The notes below the pieces were generated by a model. It was given only the letters and a program-made list of their open reading frames with translations, did no database searches and was not told the DNA's origin. The position numbers and the translations under genes are program-made. 64,000 nt of DNA from an uncultured Bacilli bacterium (GTDB lineage: Bacteria > Bacillota_I > Bacilli_A > RF39 > UBA660): assembly GCA_934085595.1 (NCBI GenBank), contig CAKOHK010000001.1, positions 124,001 to 188,000 of the forward strand, written 5' to 3'. Numbering within the stretch: the first letter of the stretch is position 1; every line of letters starts with the position of its first letter. Below are positions 1 to 8,251 of this stretch, one piece after another.

Positions 1-3000
1 TCGGAATAACAATAATACCACCCGGATGCTGACCAGTTGTTCTTTTAATACCAGTTATATTTTGAGCAAGTCTTTCTATTTCCGCTCTTCTTAAATGTAT
101 TCCTTTATCTTCTGTATATTTAAGAACAAATCCATATGCTGTCTTTTCAGCAATAGTTGTAACAGTACCCGCTCTATAAACATATTCATCTCCAAATAGT
201 ACACGAGTATATTTATGTGCTTCAGCTTGGAACTCACCTGAGAAGTTTAAATCTATATCCGGTGTTTTTTCTGCTTTAAATCCAAGGAATGTTTGAAATG
301 GTATATTTTGTCCTTGCTTCTTCATCATACTGCCACATTCACACTTAAGATCAGGCATATCAAAACCACTACCATATTTCTTATCAAGGCTCTCCCCATC
401 TACTTCAAATAAACACTTTTTACATTTAGGGCATACATAATGAGGAGGAAGAGGATTAACTTCTGTAATATTCATAAAAGTCGCAACTAATGAAGAACCA
501 ACACTACCTCTTGAACCAACTATATACCCTGATTCATTAGAGTGTTTAACTAGTCTTTGAGCGATTAGATAAATAACATCATATTGTCCACCTATAATAC
601 CATTAAGTTCTGTTTCAAGTCTTGTTTCAATTATTTCAGGTAACACCTCTCCATATATAGAATGTGCAGTTGTATAAACAATATCTCTCATTTCTTGTGC
701 AGAGTTTTCCATTTTAGGAGCACATAACCCTGGTTTAATAATTTGTACATCTCCAACCATATCAGCAATCTTATGAGTATTATCAATAACTATCTCACGT
801 CTTTTTTCTTCATCTATAAAATCAAACTCACTAAGCATTTCATCAGTAGTCCTAAGATAAGCATTAGGTATAGTTTTAATCGCACTTCTGTTAAGCGGAT
901 GAACGCCACCTCCAGGTTGTTTTTGAGCAACTAATATTTCTCTATATATATTATCATTTGGATCAAGCGTATGCACATCTCCACATGCACAAACAGGTTT
1001 ATTAATACTATCTGCTGTATTTATAATCTTCTTTATAGTTTCTTTAATCTCAAACATATTAGCAAAATCACTAGTTTCAGTTAAATGTGTTAGTATACTA
1101 GGAGGATTAACTTCAATAAAATCATAATACTCCATCACATTCCTAAGATCATCTTCACTCTTAGTTTTAGCTGCTTCAAATACTTCTCCTGTATAAGAAC
1201 CACTACCTATAATTATACCTTCTCTTAATTTAGTAAGTTCACTCTTGGGCATCCTTGCCCCTTTAAAGAAATATTTAGTATTAGCATAACTAATAATCTT
1301 AAATAGATTCTTAAGCCCAACATTATCTTTAACTATTAATATAATATCAAATGGTCTACTAGTTTTCATAATAGTATCTATATTAACTAGTTTCTTTAAA
1401 TCACTTATAACTTTAAAATCTTTTTTATCTACATGTTCAAGCATCTTATAATATGCTTTCCCAGTACCTGCTGCATCATAAGTAGCTCTATGGTGAGCAT
1501 CTGCTTCAAACGTAACTCCATATCTTTTAGTTAATGATTCAAGATCATGACGTCTTTCATCTGGAGTAAGCGCTCTTGACATTTCAAGTGTATCTATAAC
1601 AGGATTATCAAACTCCCCAAGATTATATTTTTCATAACAACTCTTAATAAAAGACACATCAAACTTAGCATTATGCGCTATCATAGGTTTATTTCCATAA
1701 TACTCTTTAAATCTCAAAAATACTTCTTCTTCAAAAGGTTTATCTTCAAGCATATCATCTGTTATATGAGTAACATCTATAATTGCTTGTTTAAGTTTAC
1801 GCCCTGGATTAATAAGTTCACTAAACTCACTTATAATTTCACCATTTTTAATAGTAACTGCTCCTATTTCAATAATAGAATCTCCAGCAAACGCATTAAA
1901 ACCTGTTGTTTCAAAATCAAATACAACTATCTCATCATATAATGAAACATCACTATCTTTAGTAATAATCTTATTAACATCATCTATAACACTAAGTTCA
2001 CATCCAAAAAGTACTTTTAAATCCCCTTTATTTTTATATAATTTAGGAAATACTTGTATACTATTCTTATCAGTAACAGCAACTGCATTCATGCCAAAAT
2101 CTTTTACTTTACTAAGTAATTTCTTAAACGGAATAAGACCATCCATCTGACTCATATTAGTATGTAAATGAAGTTCTATACGTTTATTTTCAGCAGTATC
2201 AGTTCTTTTTTCTTTACTTCTATTATGAGTTTCCATATCATTAACACTAAATACATAATCTCCACTTCTAGTATCAAGTTTAACATATCCTCTAAAAGTA
2301 TACCAAGAACCAACGTTTATTTCACCAAGTACTCTATCATATTCACTTTTAGCTTCTTTTCTATAAAACATATTAGCAACTATACTATCACTATAATCAC
2401 TTATCTTAAGTGTAATTATATTCCATCCACTAGGTGTAGTTTTCCCCTCTATCCCAAAGACAAACCCAGTAATAATAACATTATCCATCGCAGTAATAAG
2501 ATTCTTTATAAGAGTACTCTCCCCCTTAATAAATGAACCCTTAATAATCTTTTTAGCATCTTTAGGAGCACTTTCTTTACTATTACTTACTTCAAGATTA
2601 ATCTCTTCCTTAAGTTTATTATGTTCTTCTTCATTAATATTAGTTTTAATATCTACATCAAAACCCATTAATTTCATAAAAGAAATTATTTCATCTTTAT
2701 AAGACATAATCTTATCTTCTTCAGCACTATTAAGTACTTCAAAAGTAATAATATTATCTTCATACTTAACTTTATTTAAATCTGTAGAACATAAACTAGG
2801 ACATTTATTTATAATCAAATTAAAATAGTATTCAAGATACTCTTTTATATATTTATTTTTATCTTCTAATATAAATACATATTCTACTTTACTAGCACTA
2901 GTAAAGTTTTTACTTTTACTCACAAGGTCTTTATATGCATCTACCCCCATTATCTCATGCATTTTAATATATAAAGTCATACTATTAAGTTTTTTATTTA

Positions 3001-3097
3001 AAGTAACTTTATCTAGTAAATACTCATTAAAATATGGATATTTATTTATATCAAAATCTATCTTATTTAAAAATCTTTCAAGTTTAACATCTTTCAT
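1..3097 (-). CDS. polC: DNA polymerase III PolC-type alpha subunit, 5' part (cut by window edge)
   Basis: Replicative polymerase of Gram-positive bacteria with built-in 3'-5' exonuclease. I translated about 1032 residues from the ATG at 3095-3097, preceded by AGGAG six bases upstream; the rest lies left of the window. Visible in order: an N-terminal region, an OB-like segment (about 210-290), the first PHP segment with HLHTNMSQMDG (about 310), an inserted DEDD exonuclease starting VVFDFETTGFN (about 392) and containing AHNAKFD and DAHHRATYDA (about 532), the rest of PHP, a CxxC...CxC zinc cluster near 886, and QHPGG near the window edge. The exonuclease inserted inside PHP is diagnostic of PolC rather than DnaE. 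The polymerase palm core is mostly outside the window. Confidence 0.96.
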   Translation of the reverse strand, partial: MKDVKLERFLNKIDFDINKYPYFNEYLLDKVTLNKKLNSMTLYIKMHEIMGVDAYKDLVSKSKNFTSASKVEYVFILEDKNKYIKEYLEYYFNLIINKCPSLCSTDLNKVKYEDNIITFEVLNSAEEDKIMSYKDEIISFMKLMGFDVDIKTNINEEEHNKLKEEINLEVSNSKESAPKDAKKIIKGSFIKGESTLIKNLITAMDNVIITGFVFGIEGKTTPSGWNIITLKISDYSDSIVANMFYRKEAKSEYDRVLGEINVGSWYTFRGYVKLDTRSGDYVFSVNDMETHNRSKEKRTDTAENKRIELHLHTNMSQMDGLIPFKKLLSKVKDFGMNAVAVTDKNSIQVFPKLYKNKGDLKVLFGCELSVIDDVNKIITKDSDVSLYDEIVVFDFETTGFNAFAGDSIIEIGAVTIKNGEIISEFSELINPGRKLKQAIIDVTHITDDMLEDKPFEEEVFLRFKEYYGNKPMIAHNAKFDVSFIKSCYEKYNLGEFDNPVIDTLEMSRALTPDERRHDLESLTKRYGVTFEADAHHRATYDAAGTGKAYYKMLEHVDKKDFKVISDLKKLVNIDTIMKTSRPFDIILIVKDNVGLKNLFKIISYANTKYFFKGARMPKSELTKLREGIIIGSGSYTGEVFEAAKTKSEDDLRNVMEYYDFIEVNPPSILTHLTETSDFANMFEIKETIKKIINTADSINKPVCACGDVHTLDPNDNIYREILVAQKQPGGGVHPLNRSAIKTIPNAYLRTTDEMLSEFDFIDEEKRREIVIDNTHKIADMVGDVQIIKPGLCAPKMENSAQEMRDIVYTTAHSIYGEVLPEIIETRLETELNGIIGGQYDVIYLIAQRLVKHSNESGYIVGSRGSVGSSLVATFMNITEVNPLPPHYVCPKCKKCLFEVDGESLDKKYGSGFDMPDLKCECGSMMKKQGQNIPFQTFLGFKAEKTPDIDLNFSGEFQAEAHKYTRVLFGDEYVYRAGTVTTIAEKTAYGFVLKYTEDKGIHLRRAEIERLAQNITGIKRTTGQHPGGIIVIP

Positions 3098-3132
3098 AAG
3101 TACTCCTATAACTAAAATAATTATACAAACAA

Positions 3133-3171
3133 ATTAAAATTATATCAATTATAAATCGATATAATTTTAAT
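3133..3171 (-). terminator. Inverted repeat after surface gene A
   Basis: Perfect 13-bp arms (3133-3145 and 3159-3171) with a 13-nt loop lie directly after the stop codon of gene A and before polC. The T-rich run after the stem is interrupted, so this is a plausible but not ideal intrinsic terminator. Confidence 0.5.
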
Positions 3172-3175
3172 ATTT

Positions 3176-4891
3176 TTACTCAATCACAAAAGGATTACCA
3201 CTAGTTCCATCACCGCTTACATATTTTATATTAGGACTAAGATATATCGAAGGACATAAACCAGCTGTAGAACTTTTAATTACAAGACCATTTATCAAAT
3301 TACCGACATTATTTACGTATAATGCACCAAGTTTATCCACGGAAACAGGTGTTACACTCCAGTATCGTAATCCACTAAATAACCAATTAGTACTTGTGCA
3401 TGTAGAATCAGAATAACCATTTCCCAAAACTCCACTATTATAACATGTACTACTTGCATACAAATAATCGCTTGGATACATTAATGCTACTTTTCCATCC
3501 CATATTTGACTATTACCATTATGTACACTTGTGCTTCTTTCTTGTACATATAAATCTTTTGCACTTTTATTGTTATCTCCATTTCCTAGATACCATTTTG
3601 TTGTGCTTATTTGGCTTTTTGCTTCAATAGTTAATCCATTACTTAAATACGTACCGGTTCTGTTATAATAATCACCAGAATTTAATGTTGTCATTAACGT
3701 TGATGTAGTCCAATCGTTGTCGCCTTCACTACCATTTTCATTCCAAGCTATATTTGTTTCAATACTATCTCTAATTATCTTTACTTTATTTTCTTTTGTA
3801 TATATTCCATTCCCGTTAGGTGTTTCAACTTCAAATACGCCTATTATTCTCCAAACATTATCTTCCCCATTAAATGTTATATAGTTATTTGGAGTTTTAC
3901 CTTGATATCTATAGTCTACTGTTTCATAATTTTGATTACCAGTTAGGGCTTGATTGATTTTAATTACATTTAAACTTTCATAATTATCAATTATATAATC
4001 TGACAATTTATAATCTAAATTAATATTGGATATCTTTTGATTATCAACAATAACATCAAGCCGTATATTTTTACTTATCGGTTTAACACTATAAGATTCA
4101 TCAGATTTAATTATCTCGTTTTCTCCATTAAAAAGTTTTATTTGAGTAGTAGTAATATCGTCATTATTGTCAACTGTTAAAGTATGATTACCAAGTTCTA
4201 CATCATTAAATATTACTGTACCATTTTCATCTGTTGTTCCAGTCATTGGTGTTGAATGTAATGTTACCTTGCTATTTGGAATAACAGTTCCATCAGTGTT
4301 TTTAACATTAAGTGTAAGATTATATGTATTATATGCTTCAACAAGTCCTAAAACTCCGTAGAACTTTTTACCTTGATTATAGTTTTGTGCTTTATCATCA
4401 TAATTTATAAACTCTATAGTTACCATATAGGTATGAGTTTCTCCTGGTAATATTAGTGCTGCTTCTTTATATGGATACAATATCTTGCCAGATTCTCTGG
4501 TTACCTCTGCCGTTTGCGGAATAACAACATTATCTGTGTTATCACACGTACCACCTGTAACTCCACTACTTGTGCATGTACTTCTGATTACTAGTTCTTC
4601 TTTTTGAATCTCATTATATAATTTTTGCCATCCTAAAGCATAATATGCTTCTTCATTACCAGTATTTTCTACAGTAATTGTTTTAGTAGTAGTCCAGTTA
4701 GGCTCAATACTATCTACTTTAATTTCATTTCCATCAGTATAAATTAATTCAAGTTTAGTAGTACTTACATTAATAGTTTCTGCTACATCATTACCACTTA
4801 CTACTAAGCTAAAATATGCATAAGTAATTCCAGTAATTATTAAAAACACACTTGTAAGTATTACTGCTAATAATATTCTTTTATCTTTCAT
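3176..4891 (-). CDS. Surface protein A: TasA-like domain, CnaB-like domain, variable C-terminal domain
   Basis: Predicted exported or anchored 571-aa protein. It has an N-terminal hydrophobic segment (about 7-27) ending in TYAYF, like SipW-type signal peptides of TasA/camelysin proteins. A TasA-like beta domain follows (about 28-190), then a CnaB/carboxypeptidase-regulatory-like beta domain (about 190-262, with VTLHSTP). The C-terminal domain (about 320-571) contains WRIIGVFEVETP, NDWTTSTLMTTLNSG and a final SGDGTSGNPFVIE, and resembles DUF6273 (family name from memory). The stretch between YWSVTP and SIYLS aligns with the variable region of gene B but differs at most positions. The first 80 residues and the 5' leader are nearly identical to gene B, so the two are recent tandem duplicates. 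Function unproven; adhesin or matrix protein is the likely role. Confidence 0.85.
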   Translation of the reverse strand: MKDKRILLAVILTSVFLIITGITYAYFSLVVSGNDVAETINVSTTKLELIYTDGNEIKVDSIEPNWTTTKTITVENTGNEEAYYALGWQKLYNEIQKEELVIRSTCTSSGVTGGTCDNTDNVVIPQTAEVTRESGKILYPYKEAALILPGETHTYMVTIEFINYDDKAQNYNQGKKFYGVLGLVEAYNTYNLTLNVKNTDGTVIPNSKVTLHSTPMTGTTDENGTVIFNDVELGNHTLTVDNNDDITTTQIKLFNGENEIIKSDESYSVKPISKNIRLDVIVDNQKISNINLDYKLSDYIIDNYESLNVIKINQALTGNQNYETVDYRYQGKTPNNYITFNGEDNVWRIIGVFEVETPNGNGIYTKENKVKIIRDSIETNIAWNENGSEGDNDWTTSTLMTTLNSGDYYNRTGTYLSNGLTIEAKSQISTTKWYLGNGDNNKSAKDLYVQERSTSVHNGNSQIWDGKVALMYPSDYLYASSTCYNSGVLGNGYSDSTCTSTNWLFSGLRYWSVTPVSVDKLGALYVNNVGNLINGLVIKSSTAGLCPSIYLSPNIKYVSGDGTSGNPFVIE

Positions 4892-4917
4892 TCTATGTAC
4901 TCCTATTCTCTATTAAT

Positions 4918-4946
4918 AGTATACTTTAATTAAATCTATATTTCAA
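4918..4946 (-). promoter_or_regulatory. Promoter of surface gene A
   Basis: On the minus strand TTGAAA (4941-4946), a 17-bp spacer and TATACT (4918-4923) match a sigma-A promoter, with the gene start about 27 bp downstream. It lacks the G-rich spacer seen upstream of paralogs D and E. Confidence 0.7.
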
Positions 4947-4969
4947 TATCAAAAAAAGCTAAGCATAAT

Positions 4970-4992
4970 AAAAAAATGAACATAAGTTCATT
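4970..4992 (-). terminator. Intrinsic terminator after the template-repeat cassette
   Basis: A 7-bp stem (AATGAAC/GTTCATT) with a 4-nt loop is followed by T7 on the minus strand, just after the stop at 4995. It shows that the cassette at 4995-5225 is, or was, the 3' end of a minus-strand transcript. Confidence 0.75.
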
Positions 4993-4994
4993 AA

Positions 4995-5225
4995 TTATTG
5001 TATCACAAATGGATTATCAGTAGTCCCATCACCACTTATATAATTTATGTTAGTGTCCAAGTAAACGGAGGTACGCACACCGCCAGAGCTGTTGTTCGTA
5101 TTATTGTTGTTCACATTACCGTTGTTGTTCACATTCATCGCATTGTTCGAATTGTTAGAACTAGGCGACACGGCCCAAAATACAAGACTTGCTAAGGGGC
5201 TAACCCTATTAAAGGCAAATGCCAT
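4995..5225 (-). pseudogene. 3' fragment of a surface-protein gene carrying the template repeat
   Basis: This 76-codon open frame aligns with the C-terminus of surface protein B and has the same distance (93 nt) from the aligned block to the stop. It keeps family features such as VYLD, SGDGTTDNPFVIQ and WAVSPSS. Upstream of the Trp codon the similarity stops: the first ~14 codons have no family match, no signal peptide, and no clear ribosome binding site. The middle is almost pure Asn (AAC/AAT codons), which is implausible as a selected protein but typical of a DGR template. I read it as a non-coding template cassette built on a gene 3' end, not a working protein. Confidence 0.7.
5088..5180 (-). 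repeat. Candidate DGR template repeat (TR)
   Basis: The 93-bp block has 34 adenines on the minus (coding) strand and 15 AAC/AAT codons. It aligns without gaps to 5397-5489 in gene B. Hand alignment gives 21 mismatches, 20 of them at TR adenines and only 1 among the 59 non-adenine positions; 13 of 15 AAY codons are changed and every third base of these codons is kept. This asymmetry is the hallmark of adenine mutagenesis by a DGR reverse transcriptase. The DNA after the block, up to the stop, is diverged at all base types. So either the IMH-type 3' anchor is very short here, or another TR copy is the active one. Confidence 0.85.
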
Positions 5226-5257
5226 TTAACCATTGTTTGTTAATATTTAATAACTTG

Positions 5258-5287
5258 GTGCCCGCACAGTTCCACCGTGCAGGGCAC
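5258..5287 (-). other. GC-rich hairpin between variable region and template
   Basis: GTGCCC + GCAC pair with GTGC + GGGCAC around a 9-nt loop, with one bulged base. It starts 16 nt after the stop codon of gene B. The stem is strikingly GC-rich for this DNA and has no T-run after it on either strand, so it is not an ordinary terminator. DGR target genes often carry a DNA hairpin downstream of the variable region that helps target recognition (known for Bordetella phage BPP-1). That role here is inference; it could also be part of the 5' flank of the TR RNA. Confidence 0.6.
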
Positions 5288-5303
5288 TTTACATTTTCTC
5301 TTT

Positions 5304-6821
5304 TTATTCTATCTCAAACGCCTTTTCTGTAGTACCATCTCCTCCTATGTACTTTACGCTGGAATCAAGATATACGGACTGGCGCAAGCCGTTGCCGCTG
5401 TAGTACGTAACACTGTTGCCCACAAGACCGTCGCTGTTCACAACCATCGCACGGCCCGAACCGGTAGAACTAGGCGACACGGTCCAAAACAAATTATTTG
5501 TATCTAATAACCAGTTAGTACTAGTACAAGTTTCACTTCTATAATCCGTATTATATGGTGAAGAACCATTAGAGTCATACGCTTTTTTAGTATCGTCATT
5601 ATAACATGCACTACTTGCATACATATAATCACTCGGATATATTAATGCTACTTTCCCATCCCATGTTTGTTTATTTCCACTATGTACACTAGTACTTCTT
5701 TCTTGAGTATATATTTCTTTTGTAGTTCCATATCCAACATTACTTGTCCACACTACATTTCCTAAGTACCATTTTGTACTACTTATCTGATTTTTTGCAT
5801 TATCTGTTAAACCGTTGCTTTCATAATTACATATCGCTGTTTCGCTTGTTGTAGTATCATATCCAGTTGAACAAGCAAGCTGTGTATAGCCAGAAGTCCT
5901 ATTATAGTATGGTCCGGTATTTAACATTGTCATTAAAGTTGATGTTGTCCAGTCATTGTAATAATTTAATGAACCCTTACGATCCCATGCTACTCCTCCT
6001 ATTTTATCTCTTACTATCTTTACTTTATTTTCTTTTGTATATGTTCCGTCACTTTGTGGTGTTTCCACTTCGAATACTCCGATTATTCTCCATACATTTT
6101 GTTCTCCATTAAATGTTATATAGTTATTTGGAGTTTTACCTTGATATCTATATTCTATAGTGTTATAGTTTTGGTTACTTGTCGCTGTTTGTTCTATTTC
6201 TGTTAAACCTAATGTACTATAATTATCTATTAAATAGTTTGCAAGAGTTGGTAATTTCTTAGTGCTTTCTGCTGCTCCAAGAACTCCGTAGAACCTTTTG
6301 CCTTGATTATAGTTTTGATGTTTATCAGTGTAATTTATAAACTCTATAGTTATCGTATAAGTATGAGTTTCTCCTGGTAATATTAATACATTTTCTTTAT
6401 ATGGATATAATACTTTATTTGCTGTAGCATTCACTTCTGATGTTTGAGGGATAATTACATTATCAGTACTATCACATGTTCCTTCTGTTACTCCACTACT
6501 TATGCATGTACTTCTTATAACAAGCTCATCTTTTTGAATCTCATTATATAGTTTCTGCCATCCTAAAGCATAATATGCTTCTTCATTACCTGTGTTTTCT
6601 ACTGTAATAGTTTTAGTAGTTGTCCAACTCGGCTCTATGCCATTTGCTTTAATTTCTTTTCCGTCTGTGTACTTTAGTTCTATTTTAGTAGTACTTACAT
6701 TTATAGTTTCCGCTACATCGTTACCACTTACTACTAAACTAAAGTATGCATAAGTAACTCCAGTAATTATTAAAAATACACTTGTAAGTATTACTGCTAA
6801 TAATATTCTTTTATCTTTCAT
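5304..6821 (-). CDS. Surface protein B, DGR target with variable region
   Basis: Protein of 505 aa with the same N-terminal signal or anchor segment and TasA-like domain as gene A, but without the CnaB-like insert. The C-terminal DUF6273-like domain runs from about 205 to the end (WRIIGVFEVETP, NDWTTSTLMTMLN, WDGKVALIYPSDYMYASS, CTSTNWL). Codons 445-475 are the variable region, at 5397-5489. Codons GGC, CGT and CGC there and just after contrast with the AT-rich rest of the gene. The stop lies 93 nt after the variable block. By analogy with other DGR targets, the C-terminal domain would display a diversified ligand-binding surface on the cell. The start ATG is preceded by AGGAG. Confidence 0.88.
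   Translation of the reverse strand: MKDKRILLAVILTSVFLIITGVTYAYFSLVVSGNDVAETINVSTTKIELKYTDGKEIKANGIEPSWTTTKTITVENTGNEEAYYALGWQKLYNEIQKDELVIRSTCISSGVTEGTCDSTDNVIIPQTSEVNATANKVLYPYKENVLILPGETHTYTITIEFINYTDKHQNYNQGKRFYGVLGAAESTKKLPTLANYLIDNYSTLGLTEIEQTATSNQNYNTIEYRYQGKTPNNYITFNGEQNVWRIIGVFEVETPQSDGTYTKENKVKIVRDKIGGVAWDRKGSLNYYNDWTTSTLMTMLNTGPYYNRTSGYTQLACSTGYDTTTSETAICNYESNGLTDNAKNQISSTKWYLGNVVWTSNVGYGTTKEIYTQERSTSVHSGNKQTWDGKVALIYPSDYMYASSACYNDDTKKAYDSNGSSPYNTDYRSETCTSTNWLLDTNNLFWTVSPSSTGSGRAMVVNSDGLVGNSVTYYSGNGLRQSVYLDSSVKYIGGDGTTEKAFEIE
5397..5489 (-). repeat. Variable region (VR) of surface gene B
   Basis: Aligned partner of the template at 5088-5180. Substitutions are AAC to ACC, GGC, AGC, GAC or TAC, and AAT to GGT, CGT, GTT, CTT or AGT. 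Flanking non-adenine bases such as CCGTGTCGCCTAGTTCT are identical. The one exception is a G in the TR against an A in the VR, seven bases from the 5' edge on the coding strand. Confidence 0.85.
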
Positions 6822-6848
6822 TCTATGTACTCCTATTCTCTATTAATA

Positions 6849-6878
6849 ATTATAAAGCAGCCTCCTCTCTCATGTCAA
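6849..6878 (-). promoter_or_regulatory. Promoter of surface gene B
   Basis: Minus strand TTGACA (6873-6878), an 18-bp purine-rich spacer and TATAAT (6849-6854). The leader from the -10 box to the ATG is the same as in gene A. Confidence 0.75.
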
Positions 6879-6999
6879 CATTCAAACATTCATTTGCTTT
6901 AAACGCTTCGAATTTTTGCAAATTATTTTGTACTTAATTCTTGTATCTCTATTTTCAATTTACCAAAAGTGTGTAAATACACAAAAAAAGTAAATGGAA

Positions 7000-7218
7000 T
7001 TATTTTATATCCATAAACTTACTTATTAAATCAATACTGTCAACTACATTATCTACTTTATCAATAACCCTAAGTTTATATTTTTCTTTCATTTCTTTTT
7101 TAAAAGTATCATAATACTTATAATCTCTATTAAGTTCTTTATAATAATTAGAGTTTTCTCTTAAAAATAATCTATATTTTTCTTCACTAATTAGTTTATC
7201 AAGAACACTTCTATTCAT
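7000..7218 (-). CDS. ylbE: YlbE-like small protein
   Basis: A 72-aa protein beginning MNRSVLDKLISEEKYRLFLR, rich in Lys and Tyr. Its length and its place directly after a YlbD-like gene (8-bp overlap) match the ylbD-ylbE pair of Bacillus. Function unknown in the family. The call rests mainly on gene order and overall look, so confidence is moderate. Confidence 0.6.
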   Translation of the reverse strand: MNRSVLDKLISEEKYRLFLRENSNYYKELNRDYKYYDTFKKEMKEKYKLRVIDKVDNVVDSIDLISKFMDIK

Positions 7219-7552
7219 TATATATATCCTCTATTATTTCTCTTTTAGGAACTACTTTCTTCTCTTTTTCTTCTTCCTTAGTAAACTCTTCTACTAACCC
7301 AACAGCTTTTTGTATAGAATTAATATTTTCTTCAAGTGAATCTAAATTAATATTTTTAAGAGTATTTAAAATACCTTTAAAATTAATACTTTTTTCACTA
7401 CTAGTTAAATATTTATCCCAAATACTATTATTTTCTCCATAAATATCATAAAGTTCATATAATTCCTGAAAAGAAGCATCATTATTTCTTACATAATCTA
7501 CAAACTCAGGATGTTTTGAAACAAACTTTTTAAAATCATCTTTCTTACTCAT
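7211..7552 (-). CDS. ylbD: YlbD-like putative coat protein
   Basis: A 113-aa acidic/basic protein with N-terminal KKDDFKKFVSKHPEFVDYVR, typical of the YlbD family, which is annotated as a spore coat protein in Bacillus. No signal or membrane segment. It overlaps the downstream ylbE-like gene, and lies just after a terminator that separates it from divIB. A coat function would fit the spore genes at 60-63 kb. Confidence 0.65.
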   Translation of the reverse strand: MSKKDDFKKFVSKHPEFVDYVRNNDASFQELYELYDIYGENNSIWDKYLTSSEKSINFKGILNTLKNINLDSLEENINSIQKAVGLVEEFTKEEEKEKKVVPKREIIEDIYNE

Positions 7553-7565
7553 ATTAAATATTATG

Positions 7566-7589
7566 AAAAAAGAGTAAATTAATTACTCT
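7566..7589 (-). terminator. Intrinsic terminator at the end of divIB
   Basis: Stem AGAGTAA/TTACTCT with a short AT loop followed by T6 on the minus strand; it overlaps the divIB stop codon. Confidence 0.6.
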
Positions 7590-8251
7590 TTAATTTCAAA
7601 ATAATTACCGCTATCTAAATATAGTATTCCTTTATTATTATCTAGTTTACGTACTATATCTACATATTTATTCATATTTTCAAGTTTAGATATATTTATA
7701 TAAACATTATTATAATCATTCATATAAAATAAGAATCTCTCTTCATCATAGCTTGTCTTACTATATTCTATTTCACTTATTTTACTTATTATATCAAAGT
7801 CTAGTTTACTAAACTTATTTGTAAACTTAGTAAGTATATTACTTGGTACATAATTTATTAATGTAGGAACTTCATATGGAACATTTATATTTCTATATAT
7901 ATTATCACCACACATATATTCATTTGTTTCTTTTGACTTAAATAAAACTTTCTTTTCTTTAACATCTACTTCTAAAACAAATCCATATTTCTTACGTATC
8001 TTAGCACTTTCTATAAGTTCTAACTTCTTTAGTTTATTTACTCCACTACTTCTATTATATAATATAAATCTAGGATAATCCTCTATTCCTAAAGTCTCTA
8101 TTATCTCTTCATCACTATAATATTTATTATTTAATATAACTATATTTTTAATTCTAATACTAAATAAATAAGTAGATAAATAATAAAGTAAATATAATAT
8201 AAGTAAAAATATAATAAACTTTAGCAAATTAAACTTCTTTTTCCTTTTCAT
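7583..8251 (-). CDS. divIB: Cell division protein DivIB/FtsQ
   Basis: A 222-aa bitopic membrane protein: short basic cytoplasmic N-terminus, one transmembrane helix (about 10-30), then a POTRA-type domain beginning IRIKNIVILNNKYYSDEEI and an extracellular beta domain. It acts with FtsL and DivIC in divisome activation. It is shorter than Bacillus DivIB (about 260 aa). Its start lies inside the end of murG (23-bp overlap), so the two are translated from one mRNA. Confidence 0.85.
   Translation of the reverse strand: MKRKKKFNLLKFIIFLLILYLLYYLSTYLFSIRIKNIVILNNKYYSDEEIIETLGIEDYPRFILYNRSSGVNKLKKLELIESAKIRKKYGFVLEVDVKEKKVLFKSKETNEYMCGDNIYRNINVPYEVPTLINYVPSNILTKFTNKFSKLDFDIISKISEIEYSKTSYDEERFLFYMNDYNNVYINISKLENMNKYVDIVRKLDNNKGILYLDSGNYFEIKE

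Noticed and set aside
1..3097. Plus-strand frames opposite polC (743-934, 1673-1942, 2168-2536)
   Set aside because: They are antisense shadows of a well-supported polC frame and have Ser/Ile/Phe-rich, low-complexity products.
4995..5225. Asn-rich open frame as a real protein gene
   Set aside because: No signal or ribosome binding site, similarity starts abruptly at the Trp codon, and the Asn run is explained by an AAY template repeat.
5258..5287. GC hairpin as intrinsic terminator
   Set aside because: No T-run follows on either strand.
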